64,000 bases of DNA from the NCBI GenBank assembly GCA_964437725.1, contig CAYTIB010000026.1:1-64000 (forward strand), read 5' to 3'. The notes under the pieces were generated by a model, which searched no databases, had not been told where the DNA came from, and was given only the letters and a program-made list of their open reading frames with translations. The DNA is from CAYTIB01 sp964437725 (GTDB taxonomy: Bacteria; UBA8248; JACPRG01; G963555815). Of this stretch, positions 28,649 through 37,361 are shown one piece after another (position 1 is the first letter of the stretch; each line of letters begins with the position of its first letter). The position numbers and the translations under genes are program-made.

Positions 28649-29545
28649 ATGAAGTTGACCGTGGAAACTTTGCGTGGCGTCTATTCAGCCATCGTCACGC
28701 CCTTTAAAAGCGACGAGACGATCGATGAAGAAGCACTTTGCAAACAAACAGAATATGTAGTTGACAACGGATGTCACTCGATCATGTCTACTGGAGGAAC
28801 AGGCGAGTTTCCTCACATGACGCGTGAAGAGAGAAAAGAAGCAACTGCCATTATCGTTGATCAAGCAAGTGGTCGGATTCCGATAATAGCCGGAACCGCT
28901 GGTGGTAGTACCCGGGAGGCCGTCTTTCTTGCCCAAGATGCGCAGGAAGTTGGTGCCGCTGCCGCTATTCTAACTCCTACCTATTATTTCAAAATTCCGG
29001 AAGCTGGCCTAAAACAACACTTCTTCGACGTCGCCGAATCTGTGGATATTCCCATTGTAATTTACAACAACCCGCTTTATACGGGGAATCCAATGTCACC
29101 CCAACTCATGGCGGAAATAATGCAGCACCCAAACATCATTGGTGGCAAACTAAGTCAAGACGATATGGGACAACTAGTCGAAACAATCCGCCTGACCTCT
29201 GGACGTGTATCAGTCAACACAGGAATCGATAGTCAGTTCTATCCGGCACTGTGTATTGGCTCTCAAGGAATATTTTCAACTGCGTCATGCGTCATTCCAA
29301 AACAAATGACTGATATCTACAATCATTTTACTGCCGGGCGCTTTGAAGAGGCCCGAGACTTGCATATGAAGGTGCAAGTTCTCAACCGCTTCCTGGAATA
29401 CGACCCTGGGTATGTGGCTCCTGCTAAGGAAGCCTTAGCCATGCTGGGTATCCCTTGCGGAGATGCACGCAAGCCACTCCCGCCACTTACGGATCAAGAA
29501 CGCAAGGGTGTGAAGGCTGCCCTCCAGGAATTGGAGTTACTTTAG
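28649..29545 (+). CDS. Dihydrodipicolinate synthase/N-acetylneuraminate lyase-family aldolase
   Basis: A 298-residue (beta/alpha)8 class I aldolase. The Schiff-base Lys is K167 in GGKLSQDD, the catalytic Tyr is Y139 in IYNNP, and the GTGE-type carboxylate loop is STGGTGEF at about 47-54. A GAGGAG site precedes the ATG. The context is catabolic, with no lysine-synthesis genes, so it more likely cleaves or forms a pyruvate-derived 2-keto acid than acts as DapA. It begins a run of four same-strand genes to 33063. Confidence 0.88.
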   Translation: MKLTVETLRGVYSAIVTPFKSDETIDEEALCKQTEYVVDNGCHSIMSTGGTGEFPHMTREERKEATAIIVDQASGRIPIIAGTAGGSTREAVFLAQDAQEVGAAAAILTPTYYFKIPEAGLKQHFFDVAESVDIPIVIYNNPLYTGNPMSPQLMAEIMQHPNIIGGKLSQDDMGQLVETIRLTSGRVSVNTGIDSQFYPALCIGSQGIFSTASCVIPKQMTDIYNHFTAGRFEEARDLHMKVQVLNRFLEYDPGYVAPAKEALAMLGIPCGDARKPLPPLTDQERKGVKAALQELELL

Positions 29546-29604
29546 AAAAAACATCCCCGTGTCTCCCAACCCCAGTTTCTGACCTAGGGGGAAAAGGATA
29601 AGCC

Positions 29605-30831
29605 GTGACCGCCTCGCTTCCGCCGATCGATCGGGATTTCACACTTCAACTCCTTTCAGATCTGGTTAGAATTAACAGCGTCAATCCGATGCTCTCACAG
29701 GGAGAGGGAGCAGAATGGGACCCGGAGCAACCGGGAGAGAAGGAAGCGGCTGAATATTTCGCTGGGGCCTTAGAGAGCCTGGATGCCCATGTCGAATTGA
29801 AACCCACTGTGGAATCAGGGGATCACGCCAATCTCCGTCCTAACGTAGTTGCTCGCTGGAGCTGGGCCGACGCTGGAGATTCTGCTCTCGAAGTTGTCTT
29901 ATGCTCGCATCTTGATACAGTCGAAGCTACTGGAATGGACAATCCCTTCGAGCCAACCTTACGGGAGGGGAAAATACGTGGTCGTGGAGCTTTGGACGCA
30001 AAAGGGCAATTGGTGATGTTTGCAGCCGCCGCTGAGGCAGCTCGAAAGATGGATCCTCCCCCACCCGTCAACCTAACTCTTTTGGCAGTTAGCGACGAGG
30101 AGGACCAAAGTGCCGGCACCCGCAGCGCATTGCTGGATCTACGAGGAGACATTTGCATAATCGGCGAACCAACTGGGTTAGATCTGGTGATTGCTCATAA
30201 GGGGTTTTTTTGGATTGATATCGAGACACTCGGTAAGGCAGTTCATGGGAGCGTCCCGGAGCAGGGAATCGACGCCATTGCTAAAATGAGTGACGTTATT
30301 CAAGCAATGATAGAACTCAAACCGGAGCTTCGAAACCGAATTCATCCTCAGCTAGGCTATCCGAGAATTCACATGGGGGTGATCCAGGGGGGGTCCGGGA
30401 TAAGCACGGTGCCAGATCATTGCCATCTCAGCCTGGAAGTTCGCACCTGCATGCGGCGGGATTCCAAGGAGATATTCTCGAGCATTCAAGAAGCAATTAG
30501 ACAACTGGGAAAAGCGGATCCAGACTTCAACGCTAAGGTACGGCAGGGCGTTATTCGGCACCCAATGGAGATCAATCCGGATCACCCCCTTGTCTCAGTG
30601 CTTTCGGATGCCGTGAAAGCGGAATTGGGGCGGATACCTTCGCGGAACGTTATGGGGGCCTGGACGGATGCCGCCTACTTCGCAGAAAACATGCCAACGT
30701 TAATCTTTGGTCCCGGCGATCTGGGCCTGGCCCACTCTAAGAACGAGTTCGTTCCTGTCAAAGAAATCATCGACGGCGCGAGCATAATCCTGCGTTTTCT
30801 AATGAATCCCCCTAATTTGGAACTTTATTAA
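29605..30831 (+). CDS. M20-family metallohydrolase (ArgE/DapE-like)
   Basis: A 408-residue zinc peptidase-like amidohydrolase. Metal and catalytic residues are visible in SHLDTVEAT (His-x-Asp), GRGALDAKG (bridging Asp), SDEEDQS (catalytic Glu and zinc Glu) and GEPTGLD. The dimerisation lid begins near KAVHGSVPEQG. GTG start with GGGGG upstream. Family members remove acyl groups from amino acids; neighbours suggest it releases an amino acid that the next gene transaminates. The aminotransferase begins two bases after its stop. Confidence 0.88.
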   Translation: MTASLPPIDRDFTLQLLSDLVRINSVNPMLSQGEGAEWDPEQPGEKEAAEYFAGALESLDAHVELKPTVESGDHANLRPNVVARWSWADAGDSALEVVLCSHLDTVEATGMDNPFEPTLREGKIRGRGALDAKGQLVMFAAAAEAARKMDPPPPVNLTLLAVSDEEDQSAGTRSALLDLRGDICIIGEPTGLDLVIAHKGFFWIDIETLGKAVHGSVPEQGIDAIAKMSDVIQAMIELKPELRNRIHPQLGYPRIHMGVIQGGSGISTVPDHCHLSLEVRTCMRRDSKEIFSSIQEAIRQLGKADPDFNAKVRQGVIRHPMEINPDHPLVSVLSDAVKAELGRIPSRNVMGAWTDAAYFAENMPTLIFGPGDLGLAHSKNEFVPVKEIIDGASIILRFLMNPPNLELY

Positions 30832-30833
30832 AT

Positions 30834-31946
30834 ATGAGCAAAAAGAAAAGTCCCATTCAGCAACTTCTTCGAAAAGGAATCGCCGAACTTTCCCCTATCG
30901 CTCCCATTGCTGATCTCGAAGAGGTAAAACGAAAATCTGGTCGTGAGGTGGCCCGCATCGGAACGAACGAAAATCCCCTACCTCCATCTCCTAAGGCCAT
31001 CGAGGCTGCCCAACGGGCTCTTCGTGAGCCAAATCGATATCCCGACCCAATGAGCCTCGAACTCCGCGAGGCCATTGGAGTAGAGCATGGCCTAACACCC
31101 GATCATGTTTTCGTGGGAAACGGAGGGGATGAGGTCATTTCCGTGTTCTCGAGAGTTCTCCTGGATTCGGAAGATGAGGTCCTGATACCTTGGCCAGCCT
31201 TTTCAACCTATGTACAAGGGGCACAGGTAGCCGGTGCTCGGGTTATCCTAAGCCCTCTGAAGAACTTTGCGATCGATGTGGAAAACGTTTTAAGCCTTAT
31301 CAGCGCGAGAACAAAGCTACTCTATCTCTGTAATCCGAATAATCCAACTGCCACCCTGCTAAAACCAGAAGAATTCGAGCAAATTGCAAATGCAGTCCCT
31401 CCACATACAGTAATTGTCTCAGACGAAGCCTACCGTGACTTTGTGGAAGAAGGAATCCCTTATACAGACACCGTCAGGCGCATTCGGGATAATATTTTGC
31501 CCCATCTGTTGATCGTACGTACGTTTTCCAAAGTGTATGGCCTAGCGGGACTTAGAGTGGGTTACGTGTTGGGCAACCCCGAGTTAATCTCCTACATCTT
31601 CCGGGCCAAAGAATTCTTTAACGTCAACCGAGTTGCTCAGGCCGCCGCCTTAGCAGCTCTAACGGATAACGAACACTATCAAAAAAGCCGGGAATTCATC
31701 ATTGGCGAGCGAAATTATATCGAGGCAGAACTGAGAGAACGAAGAATGGACTACATACCTTCGCAAACCAACTTCATTTTGATCAATTTCGGTAGTCAAA
31801 AAAAGGCAGACGATACCTTGGAAAATTTACTTAAACAGGGAATCCTAGCTCGTGCTGGAAAGGGTTTCGGTGCTCCAGGGACAATCCGAATTTCCATAGG
31901 AACTCGTGAGGAAAACAATCGAGTACTTGCCGCCTTGCTCAATTGA
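30834..31946 (+). CDS. Histidinol-phosphate-type aminotransferase (class II PLP enzyme)
   Basis: A 370-residue PLP enzyme with Lys233 in FSKVYGLAGLRVGY, Asn in LCNPNNPT, SDEAY at 196-200 and the TNENP N-terminal motif at 44-48. It fits HisC family length. Other his genes are absent and it sits two bases after an M20 hydrolase, so a catabolic aromatic or related amino-acid aminotransferase is as likely as histidine synthesis; no gene symbol is assigned. Confidence 0.88.
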   Translation: MSKKKSPIQQLLRKGIAELSPIAPIADLEEVKRKSGREVARIGTNENPLPPSPKAIEAAQRALREPNRYPDPMSLELREAIGVEHGLTPDHVFVGNGGDEVISVFSRVLLDSEDEVLIPWPAFSTYVQGAQVAGARVILSPLKNFAIDVENVLSLISARTKLLYLCNPNNPTATLLKPEEFEQIANAVPPHTVIVSDEAYRDFVEEGIPYTDTVRRIRDNILPHLLIVRTFSKVYGLAGLRVGYVLGNPELISYIFRAKEFFNVNRVAQAAALAALTDNEHYQKSREFIIGERNYIEAELRERRMDYIPSQTNFILINFGSQKKADDTLENLLKQGILARAGKGFGAPGTIRISIGTREENNRVLAALLN

Positions 31947-32112
31947 TACTTAAAATTCGCTCAACTGGTGTTACACCCCATCATCCCAGTTGGAGAAAAA
32001 CCCATCTAAAAGACTTCTCAAGAATTGTTTTGGGTTGGCATCCAAGGCGTACGCGCTTCAGGTATTCTGACCCTGCAATAGGCCGGAACTAAAATCAGCA
32101 AAGGAGAATAAC

Positions 32113-33063
32113 ATGAAGTTCTTAACCTACAAATTTGATACTGAAGAGGCCGTCGGCACCCACGTAGAGGGAACGGTTTACAACATCCAGGCCTGCTTAG
32201 ATGTGGCGGGTAAAGATTTAGGCCATACCACTCCGGGGAAGTTGCCTGATTTGAAGGGTATCATCGCCAATTGGGACGTTTGGGAATCTCCTTTGCGAAC
32301 GTTAGAGGAGAAACTGGGTAGTCTCGGTGATCGCCTTTCTGAAGCCACCCAACACCCCATGAGTGAAGTTTCTTTCCTCCCCCCGATTCCAAGACCCGGC
32401 AAGAACCCGATCATGCTGGGCCGGAATTATCAGGCACACGCGGAGGAAGGTGCACGGGTCTATGGTGAGCAAATCGGTTCCTCGGTTATCGAAAACCCTA
32501 TTTATTTCACTAAAACAGTTACGAGCCTGGTCGGACACAAGGAGGACGTGATTCATCACCCAGTTACGGAGGAGATGGATTACGAAGCTGAATTGGTTGT
32601 CATCATAGGCCGGGGTGGGTGTGCGATTCCTCCCGAAAGTGCGCTAGATCACATATTCGGCTATACCGTTTGCAACGATGTTTCTGCCCGTGATCTACAG
32701 CATAAACATAACCAATGGTATATGGGGAAATCCCTCGATACTTCCTGTCCAATTGGTCCGTGGATTGTTACTAAGGACGAAATACCTGATCCGCACAACC
32801 TGAATATCTATTGCCGGATCAATGGCGAGACCCGCCAGAGCGCTAATACCTCACAGTTTATTTTTGATATCCCAACCTGCATCTCGGTTTACTCTGGGGG
32901 AATAACCCTAGAACCGGGCGACATCATCGCCACCGGAACACCCGAGGGGTGCGGATTTGCAATGGATCCTCCAAAATTTCTGAAAGCCGGCGATCGGATG
33001 GAATGTGAAGTAGAGAATATTGGAATTCTTGAGAACTCAGTGGTCACACCTCCGAACAGCTAA
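32113..33063 (+). CDS. Fumarylacetoacetate hydrolase family protein
   Basis: A 316-residue FAH-fold enzyme. The metal-binding core shows EMDYEAELVVIIGRGG near 155-170, YTVCNDVSARDLQ, GKSLDTSCPIGPW and the TGTPEGCGF loop near 277. Family members hydrolyse C-C bonds of acylpyruvates or decarboxylate or hydrate 2-keto acids, usually late in aromatic breakdown. AAAGGAG precedes the ATG. It closes the catabolic block; a 402-base gap follows. Confidence 0.88.
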   Translation: MKFLTYKFDTEEAVGTHVEGTVYNIQACLDVAGKDLGHTTPGKLPDLKGIIANWDVWESPLRTLEEKLGSLGDRLSEATQHPMSEVSFLPPIPRPGKNPIMLGRNYQAHAEEGARVYGEQIGSSVIENPIYFTKTVTSLVGHKEDVIHHPVTEEMDYEAELVVIIGRGGCAIPPESALDHIFGYTVCNDVSARDLQHKHNQWYMGKSLDTSCPIGPWIVTKDEIPDPHNLNIYCRINGETRQSANTSQFIFDIPTCISVYSGGITLEPGDIIATGTPEGCGFAMDPPKFLKAGDRMECEVENIGILENSVVTPPNS

Positions 33064-33465
33064 AATTGAGTTTGGATTCCACCGGGACCACTAGTAATCA
33101 AATACCAGTTAAAATCTCTATCCGACCACAAGGAAATCTCTGATCCCTATTTTACTGGCTTCCCCATAGGTTCCAATAATCGACGGGTGCTCATTAAAAC
33201 AACCTGGACACTAGACAAATCCAGGACGACTTGATGCAATTTGGTACAAAACTGAAAATAAGTAGTTATTTAAATACTGGTCTTTACGGATGGTTTATTA
33301 AATTAATAGTTGACGTTTTTAAATAAACTGAGATACTTACTTCCTGGTTCCTCTAGCAAGGAACCGGATAGTGTTTCGTGTGTCTAAGCCGACCAGGCTA
33401 GGGGCAGGAAATAGCCAAGGTGAACATTAGCAAACCACTTTATCGGCTTCTTCGAGTAGACCTTA
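33064..33465. other. 402-base gap with a small hairpin and a weak promoter-like site
   Basis: No convincing gene is seen. TTGACG (33310-33315) followed by GATACT (33332-33337) is a weak promoter candidate for the lipoprotein genes. GGTTCCT (33346-33352) pairs with AGGAACC (33359-33365) around a six-base loop in the presumed leader. The central part is A/T-rich. Confidence 0.35.
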
Positions 33466-33930
33466 ATGAGTCGCTTTACCTTTCCCTTTTTTGTGATAAT
33501 TTCCCTACTCCTCACAGGAGGGTGTGCCGCCATCATTGCAGGAGGGGCAACGGGGACCCAAAAGTTACTTGAATACACATTCGAAAATGTTGCCAGAAAA
33601 ACTTTCACCACCAAACTCAATACGGTAAGAGATGTATCGGTCGAAGCCCTTGAGCAAATGGGATTAAGTCATGAAAAAACTGGCCAAACAGATACGGGGT
33701 TTGAGATCTCGGCAAGAACAAAAGGCCTAACTGTCGCGATAGAAATCGAACAAGTAACCCGCCAAGTCTCTAGGGTAACAGTTAATGCAAAACGCGGATG
33801 GTTTCGAAAAGACTACGCCACCGCAAAAGAAATCGTCCAACGGATGGAACTTTTGATTGATCGTCAAATTACACAAGCAATGAAATCTTCCCGAGAGGAT
33901 GACGGCCCGTTGATTCTACTCATTCCTTGA
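33466..33930 (+). CDS. DUF3568-type lipoprotein (copy 1)
   Basis: A 154-residue predicted lipoprotein. The N-terminus has a basic residue, a hydrophobic stretch and a lipobox LTGGC with Cys at about 20. The mature part contains repeated short beta-type segments and VRDVSVEALEQMGL, typical of small DUF3568 envelope proteins, and ends with a hydrophobic tail. The paralogue begins 20 bases downstream. Function unknown. Confidence 0.75.
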   Translation: MSRFTFPFFVIISLLLTGGCAAIIAGGATGTQKLLEYTFENVARKTFTTKLNTVRDVSVEALEQMGLSHEKTGQTDTGFEISARTKGLTVAIEIEQVTRQVSRVTVNAKRGWFRKDYATAKEIVQRMELLIDRQITQAMKSSREDDGPLILLIP

Positions 33931-33949
33931 AAGACAAAGCTCTACACAA

Positions 33950-34402
33950 ATGAAACGTTTTCAAAAAAGAATACAAAAACTCTGGTTACATCGTAAGCAA
34001 ATCAAGATCTTAGGTGCGGGTCTTTTGCTAACCGCTGGAGTGTCTGGCTGTACAAACCTCCATACAGAAGGAGGTAGTGGTCCCACTTCTTCGGGTATCG
34101 AACATACGCTCTTGGGAGTTGCCTACCGAACTGTCACCGCTGACTTGACGATCACGAGAAAGGCGGTAGAAAAAACATTGATTCAGATGGACATGAAACC
34201 CGGAGGGCCCGTGAACACTGAAGAGGGTGCACGGTTTATCGCTGCCGCACCCGGACTGGACATTACGGTTCAGCTGGAAAGGATAACCTCCAAATTAACA
34301 AAAATCAGTGTGGACGTTAAGAGACGGTTCTTTCGGAGGGATAAAGAAACAGCGACGGAAATCCTGCGTATGGTCATTCAGAACCTCATCAACCAAAACT
34401 AG
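33950..34402 (+). CDS. DUF3568-type lipoprotein (copy 2)
   Basis: A 150-residue paralogue of the preceding gene. A basic N-terminus (KRFQKRIQKLWLHRKQ) leads to a hydrophobic segment and a lipobox VSGC with Cys at about 34. The body aligns with copy 1 (LTVAIEIEQVTRQVSRVTVNAKRGWFRKD against LDITVQLERITSKLTKISVDVKRRFFRRD in short blocks). The two probably act together at the outer membrane. Function unknown. Confidence 0.75.
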   Translation: MKRFQKRIQKLWLHRKQIKILGAGLLLTAGVSGCTNLHTEGGSGPTSSGIEHTLLGVAYRTVTADLTITRKAVEKTLIQMDMKPGGPVNTEEGARFIAAAPGLDITVQLERITSKLTKISVDVKRRFFRRDKETATEILRMVIQNLINQN

Positions 34403-34524
34403 GGTACGTATTAGGTTGGTCCTTCTCTCTTGGCACACCTAGGCTGAAATATTTAAAAATTTCAAACTTATGGAAAAAGCAGCTCCTCCGGTTTTTGGAA
34501 ATTGCGGGTGAGGAAAATTCACTT

Positions 34525-35520
34525 ATGATCTTTCCTCCAGTTAAATTTCACAGCCGGATAAAAACTTTGAGAGTGGTTACGGGCGTTCTCAGCCTTAGTA
34601 TCATGATATCGATCACTGGTGGTTTGTCCTCTCTTCAAAATATTCGAAAAGCTTCGGCGCAATCCATTTCGGACGAAATCCTAGACAAGGTAAAACGTGC
34701 TCGAAGACTACTCCTCGGAAAACGGGCTTGCGGAACCCTTTTGAGCACAGAGGGGAAAGCCTGGCGAATCTTGTCTAACGGTCTGGAAGGCCGCATTCTT
34801 CGTGTAAAGCTAAAAGGTACCGAGACACCTACACTACTACACGTTATTCGAGCTGATCCTAAAGCTATTGCTGTCCGAGTAATGCTATCCAAAACATTTG
34901 GCCAAACGTCTGCCACTGTCGATGAATTTGCTCATCGATCTGGAGCCTTGGCCGTGGTGAACGGTGGATACTTTGATACAGCTTTTCGACCTCTCGGTTT
35001 GTTAATTGCTAACAAAATACGGGCGAAATCCTTGGTTAAATTGCGCGGACGCCGAAGCGATGCCCTCTACAACGGCATCTTCTTGATGAAAAATGGGCGT
35101 CCATTGATTCTACGAAAAAAAGATTATCACCCTGGCGGAGAAGAGCTAGCACTCCAAGCGGGTCCAATTTTAATTGCTAACGGAAAGGGAGTTGCACTAT
35201 TAAGTGGTCTGAATGATGCTAAACGACTAGACGGACGAACTATTATCTCATTAGATGCCCGAGGAAGAATTCTTATCTGGGTCACATCATCACCCCTTGG
35301 CGGGATGAACTGGTGTGAGATCCGAGACGTAATCACCCAATACAGCGACGATGAAACGAGTGTAACCGCTTTAGAGAGTCGTGTTAAATGGGGGCTCAAT
35401 TTAGATGGTGGAGCATCCGCCCAATTACATGTGAGTGGGGCCGGCGATCTAGAAGTTAAAGGATCGCCCATACCAGTAGCTTTAGGATTTTTCCCAAAAA
35501 AACCATCTCCAAGAGAGTAG
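34525..35520 (+). CDS. Exported phosphodiester-glycosidase (NAGPA/DUF2233) domain protein
   Basis: The frame opens with TTG at 34495, but the ATG at 34525 after GTGAGGA is preferred, giving 331 residues. A basic start and a hydrophobic stretch (about 15-38) form an uncleaved or cleaved signal. The NAGPA domain covers about 90-325, with ALAVVNGGYFD, LQAGPILI and NLDGGASAQL near the end, where the family keeps its catalytic Asp-Gly-Gly. Members remove phosphodiester-linked sugars or act on envelope glycans. It follows the two lipoprotein genes on the same strand. Confidence 0.82.
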   Translation: MIFPPVKFHSRIKTLRVVTGVLSLSIMISITGGLSSLQNIRKASAQSISDEILDKVKRARRLLLGKRACGTLLSTEGKAWRILSNGLEGRILRVKLKGTETPTLLHVIRADPKAIAVRVMLSKTFGQTSATVDEFAHRSGALAVVNGGYFDTAFRPLGLLIANKIRAKSLVKLRGRRSDALYNGIFLMKNGRPLILRKKDYHPGGEELALQAGPILIANGKGVALLSGLNDAKRLDGRTIISLDARGRILIWVTSSPLGGMNWCEIRDVITQYSDDETSVTALESRVKWGLNLDGGASAQLHVSGAGDLEVKGSPIPVALGFFPKKPSPRE

Positions 35521-35539
35521 CGGAATCAGGCCAAGGCCA

Positions 35540-36643
35540 CTACACCTCAGGAAATTTCCACCGCTCCCCGATAGCCATCAAGCGAACAGCACGAGGATCG
35601 CCACCGGAGCTCCGAACTATCTTTTCTAACTCCTGTGGTGGCTGATCTACCGGCTCATTAGTTAAATCGAAAGTCCCCCAGTGCATTGGCACCATCCAAC
35701 GCGCGCGTAACTCCCCGAAAGCACGGTAAGCCTCTTCTGGCCCCTTATGAGAGTATCGCTTAAACCTTCGGGGTGCATAGGCTCCTATGGGTAGCATGGC
35801 AACATCGATGGGACCAAACTTTCGACCGAACTCCGAAAACCCGTGAAAATAACCCGTATCCCCCGCAAAAAAATATTTTCGATCGTCTGACTCAATGAGC
35901 CATGAGCACCAAAGGGTACTGTCCTTTCCCATGCCAAATCGTCTGGACCAATGTTGTGCTGGAAGACAAGTAACCTTCCAACGTCCATGGCTCGCCGTTT
36001 CCCACCAATTAAGCTCAATAACTCGCTCCCGACCAACACTCCGAAACCATTCGCCAAGTCCAGCCGGAAGAAACCAAACAATGGATTTCGGTAGAGCCTC
36101 TATGGTCCATGAGTCCATATGGTCATAATGATTATGGGATAAAAGGGCGATAGCATCGGATGGGATTTTCTTGATAGAAACACCAGGGGGCTGAAACCGT
36201 CGAGGGAAAAAGGGACGTTCATCCTGGTTGAAATTGGGGTCTGTTAAAATCGTATCTTTCCCATCCTTGATTACAAAGGTGCTATGCCCCACCCATGTAA
36301 TGGATGCTGGCCCGTCTGTCCGGGAGAGATAACCCCCGTCGTTGTCCACTTTTGGAACAACCGGAGTATGGCTTTTCGCCGCTAGCCATTTGTTTTTGTA
36401 CATTAACCTCATCTTGTAGTAGCTGAAAAAACCCCATGGATTTTTCCACCAAGGATTGAACCAAAAGCCGGGATGACCATGTTCGGCATACAAAGATTCC
36501 GCTTGGCGAGAAACTAGCCCATCTTCCTCTGGTGAGCGATTAACCGGAGGTGAGAGGATATCAAATCGTCCACATCCAGCAAGCATCGCTAAAGCCGCCA
36601 ATCCGGAGCTTGTTGCACCTCGAAGGAAATTTCTTCTGTTCAA
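35540..36643 (-). CDS. Tat-exported metallo-beta-lactamase-fold lipoprotein (NAPE-PLD/UlaG-like)
   Basis: A 367-residue protein starting with TTG behind AGGAG. The N-terminus has a twin-arginine motif (RRNFLRG) and a lipobox LAGC at about 21-24, so it is a Tat-exported lipoprotein. The MBL fold has WVGHSTFVIKDG, the metal motif SHNHYDHMD, FAGDTGYF and PMHWGTF. This arrangement matches NAPE-PLD-like phosphodiesterases, including membrane-linked bacterial forms. A phospholipid or N-acyl lipid substrate is plausible but not shown. It is convergent with the NAGPA gene, 20 bases apart. Confidence 0.85.
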   Translation of the reverse strand: MNRRNFLRGATSSGLAALAMLAGCGRFDILSPPVNRSPEEDGLVSRQAESLYAEHGHPGFWFNPWWKNPWGFFSYYKMRLMYKNKWLAAKSHTPVVPKVDNDGGYLSRTDGPASITWVGHSTFVIKDGKDTILTDPNFNQDERPFFPRRFQPPGVSIKKIPSDAIALLSHNHYDHMDSWTIEALPKSIVWFLPAGLGEWFRSVGRERVIELNWWETASHGRWKVTCLPAQHWSRRFGMGKDSTLWCSWLIESDDRKYFFAGDTGYFHGFSEFGRKFGPIDVAMLPIGAYAPRRFKRYSHKGPEEAYRAFGELRARWMVPMHWGTFDLTNEPVDQPPQELEKIVRSSGGDPRAVRLMAIGERWKFPEV

Positions 36644-36943
36644 CTGAGACTCCTAATTTATGAGATATTCCGGTCCCGAACGGGATACAAAAAAATAAAA
36701 ACCCAATCCATTGAGATTTTAGCAGTTTAACGTCGATTTAGTTAAAGAGTTAAACCTAAAAAAGTGATATCTCAGCCAATACTTTTGTTCATGACCACCG
36801 GAACCTTCGAGCAAGCAGTAGGTTCACAAGAGAAAACTCAGCAGATTTAAATACCTGAGGTTTCCGAACGGTGAATTGACAGATATTTATTTGGGAGCTA
36901 GTCTGATTTATCGTAATCTTCTAACTGAGGAGCAAAGAAATAA
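36644..36943. other. 300-base gap upstream of the glutaredoxin gene
   Basis: No gene is seen. TTGACA at 36876-36881 with TAGTCT at 36899-36904 (17-base spacing) is a half-convincing promoter for glutaredoxin. GAGGAG at about 36928-36933 is the ribosome site before its GTG. Confidence 0.35.
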
Positions 36944-37210
36944 GTGTCCAAACCTAAAGTTTTAATTTATACGACGAATCCATGCAGTTACTGCCGAATG
37001 GCCAAAATGCTAATGAAAAAGAGGGGTATCGTGTACGAGGAGAAACTGATTTTCGGTGGAACTCCAGAATGGGAAGAAATGTTGAAAGTTACAAAGGGCG
37101 CTAAAACGGTGCCGCAGGTCGTTATCGACGAAAAACCCATTGGAGGGTATCCCGAATTGCTGAAACTTCAAGAGTCTGGAGAATTGGACACACTCACGGC
37201 TTCGGCTTGA
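36944..37210 (+). CDS. grxC: Glutaredoxin (GrxC-type, dithiol)
   Basis: An 88-residue thioredoxin-fold disulfide reductase. The active site is Cys14-Ser-Tyr-Cys17 in NPCSYCRMAK, the cis-Pro loop is KTVPQVVID and the glutathione-contact loop is PIGGYPEL. Length is normal for class-1 glutaredoxins. GTG start behind GAGGAG. It may help reduce the selenoenzymes or iron-sulfur proteins of this region, which is speculation from context only. Confidence 0.93.
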   Translation: MSKPKVLIYTTNPCSYCRMAKMLMKKRGIVYEEKLIFGGTPEWEEMLKVTKGAKTVPQVVIDEKPIGGYPELLKLQESGELDTLTASA

Positions 37211-37361
37211 CCTTTTCTCCTTAAATGGGGCGAACATAATTATCTAATCGCCTTAATAGCTGTGATAATCAAAACCCTTTGGAACAGGTGGGGGAATTCA
37301 ATAAAAGGTTCGATTTATTGTCGCAGATTGTAAGCACTCCGATCTTTCAAGAGAAAATGTA

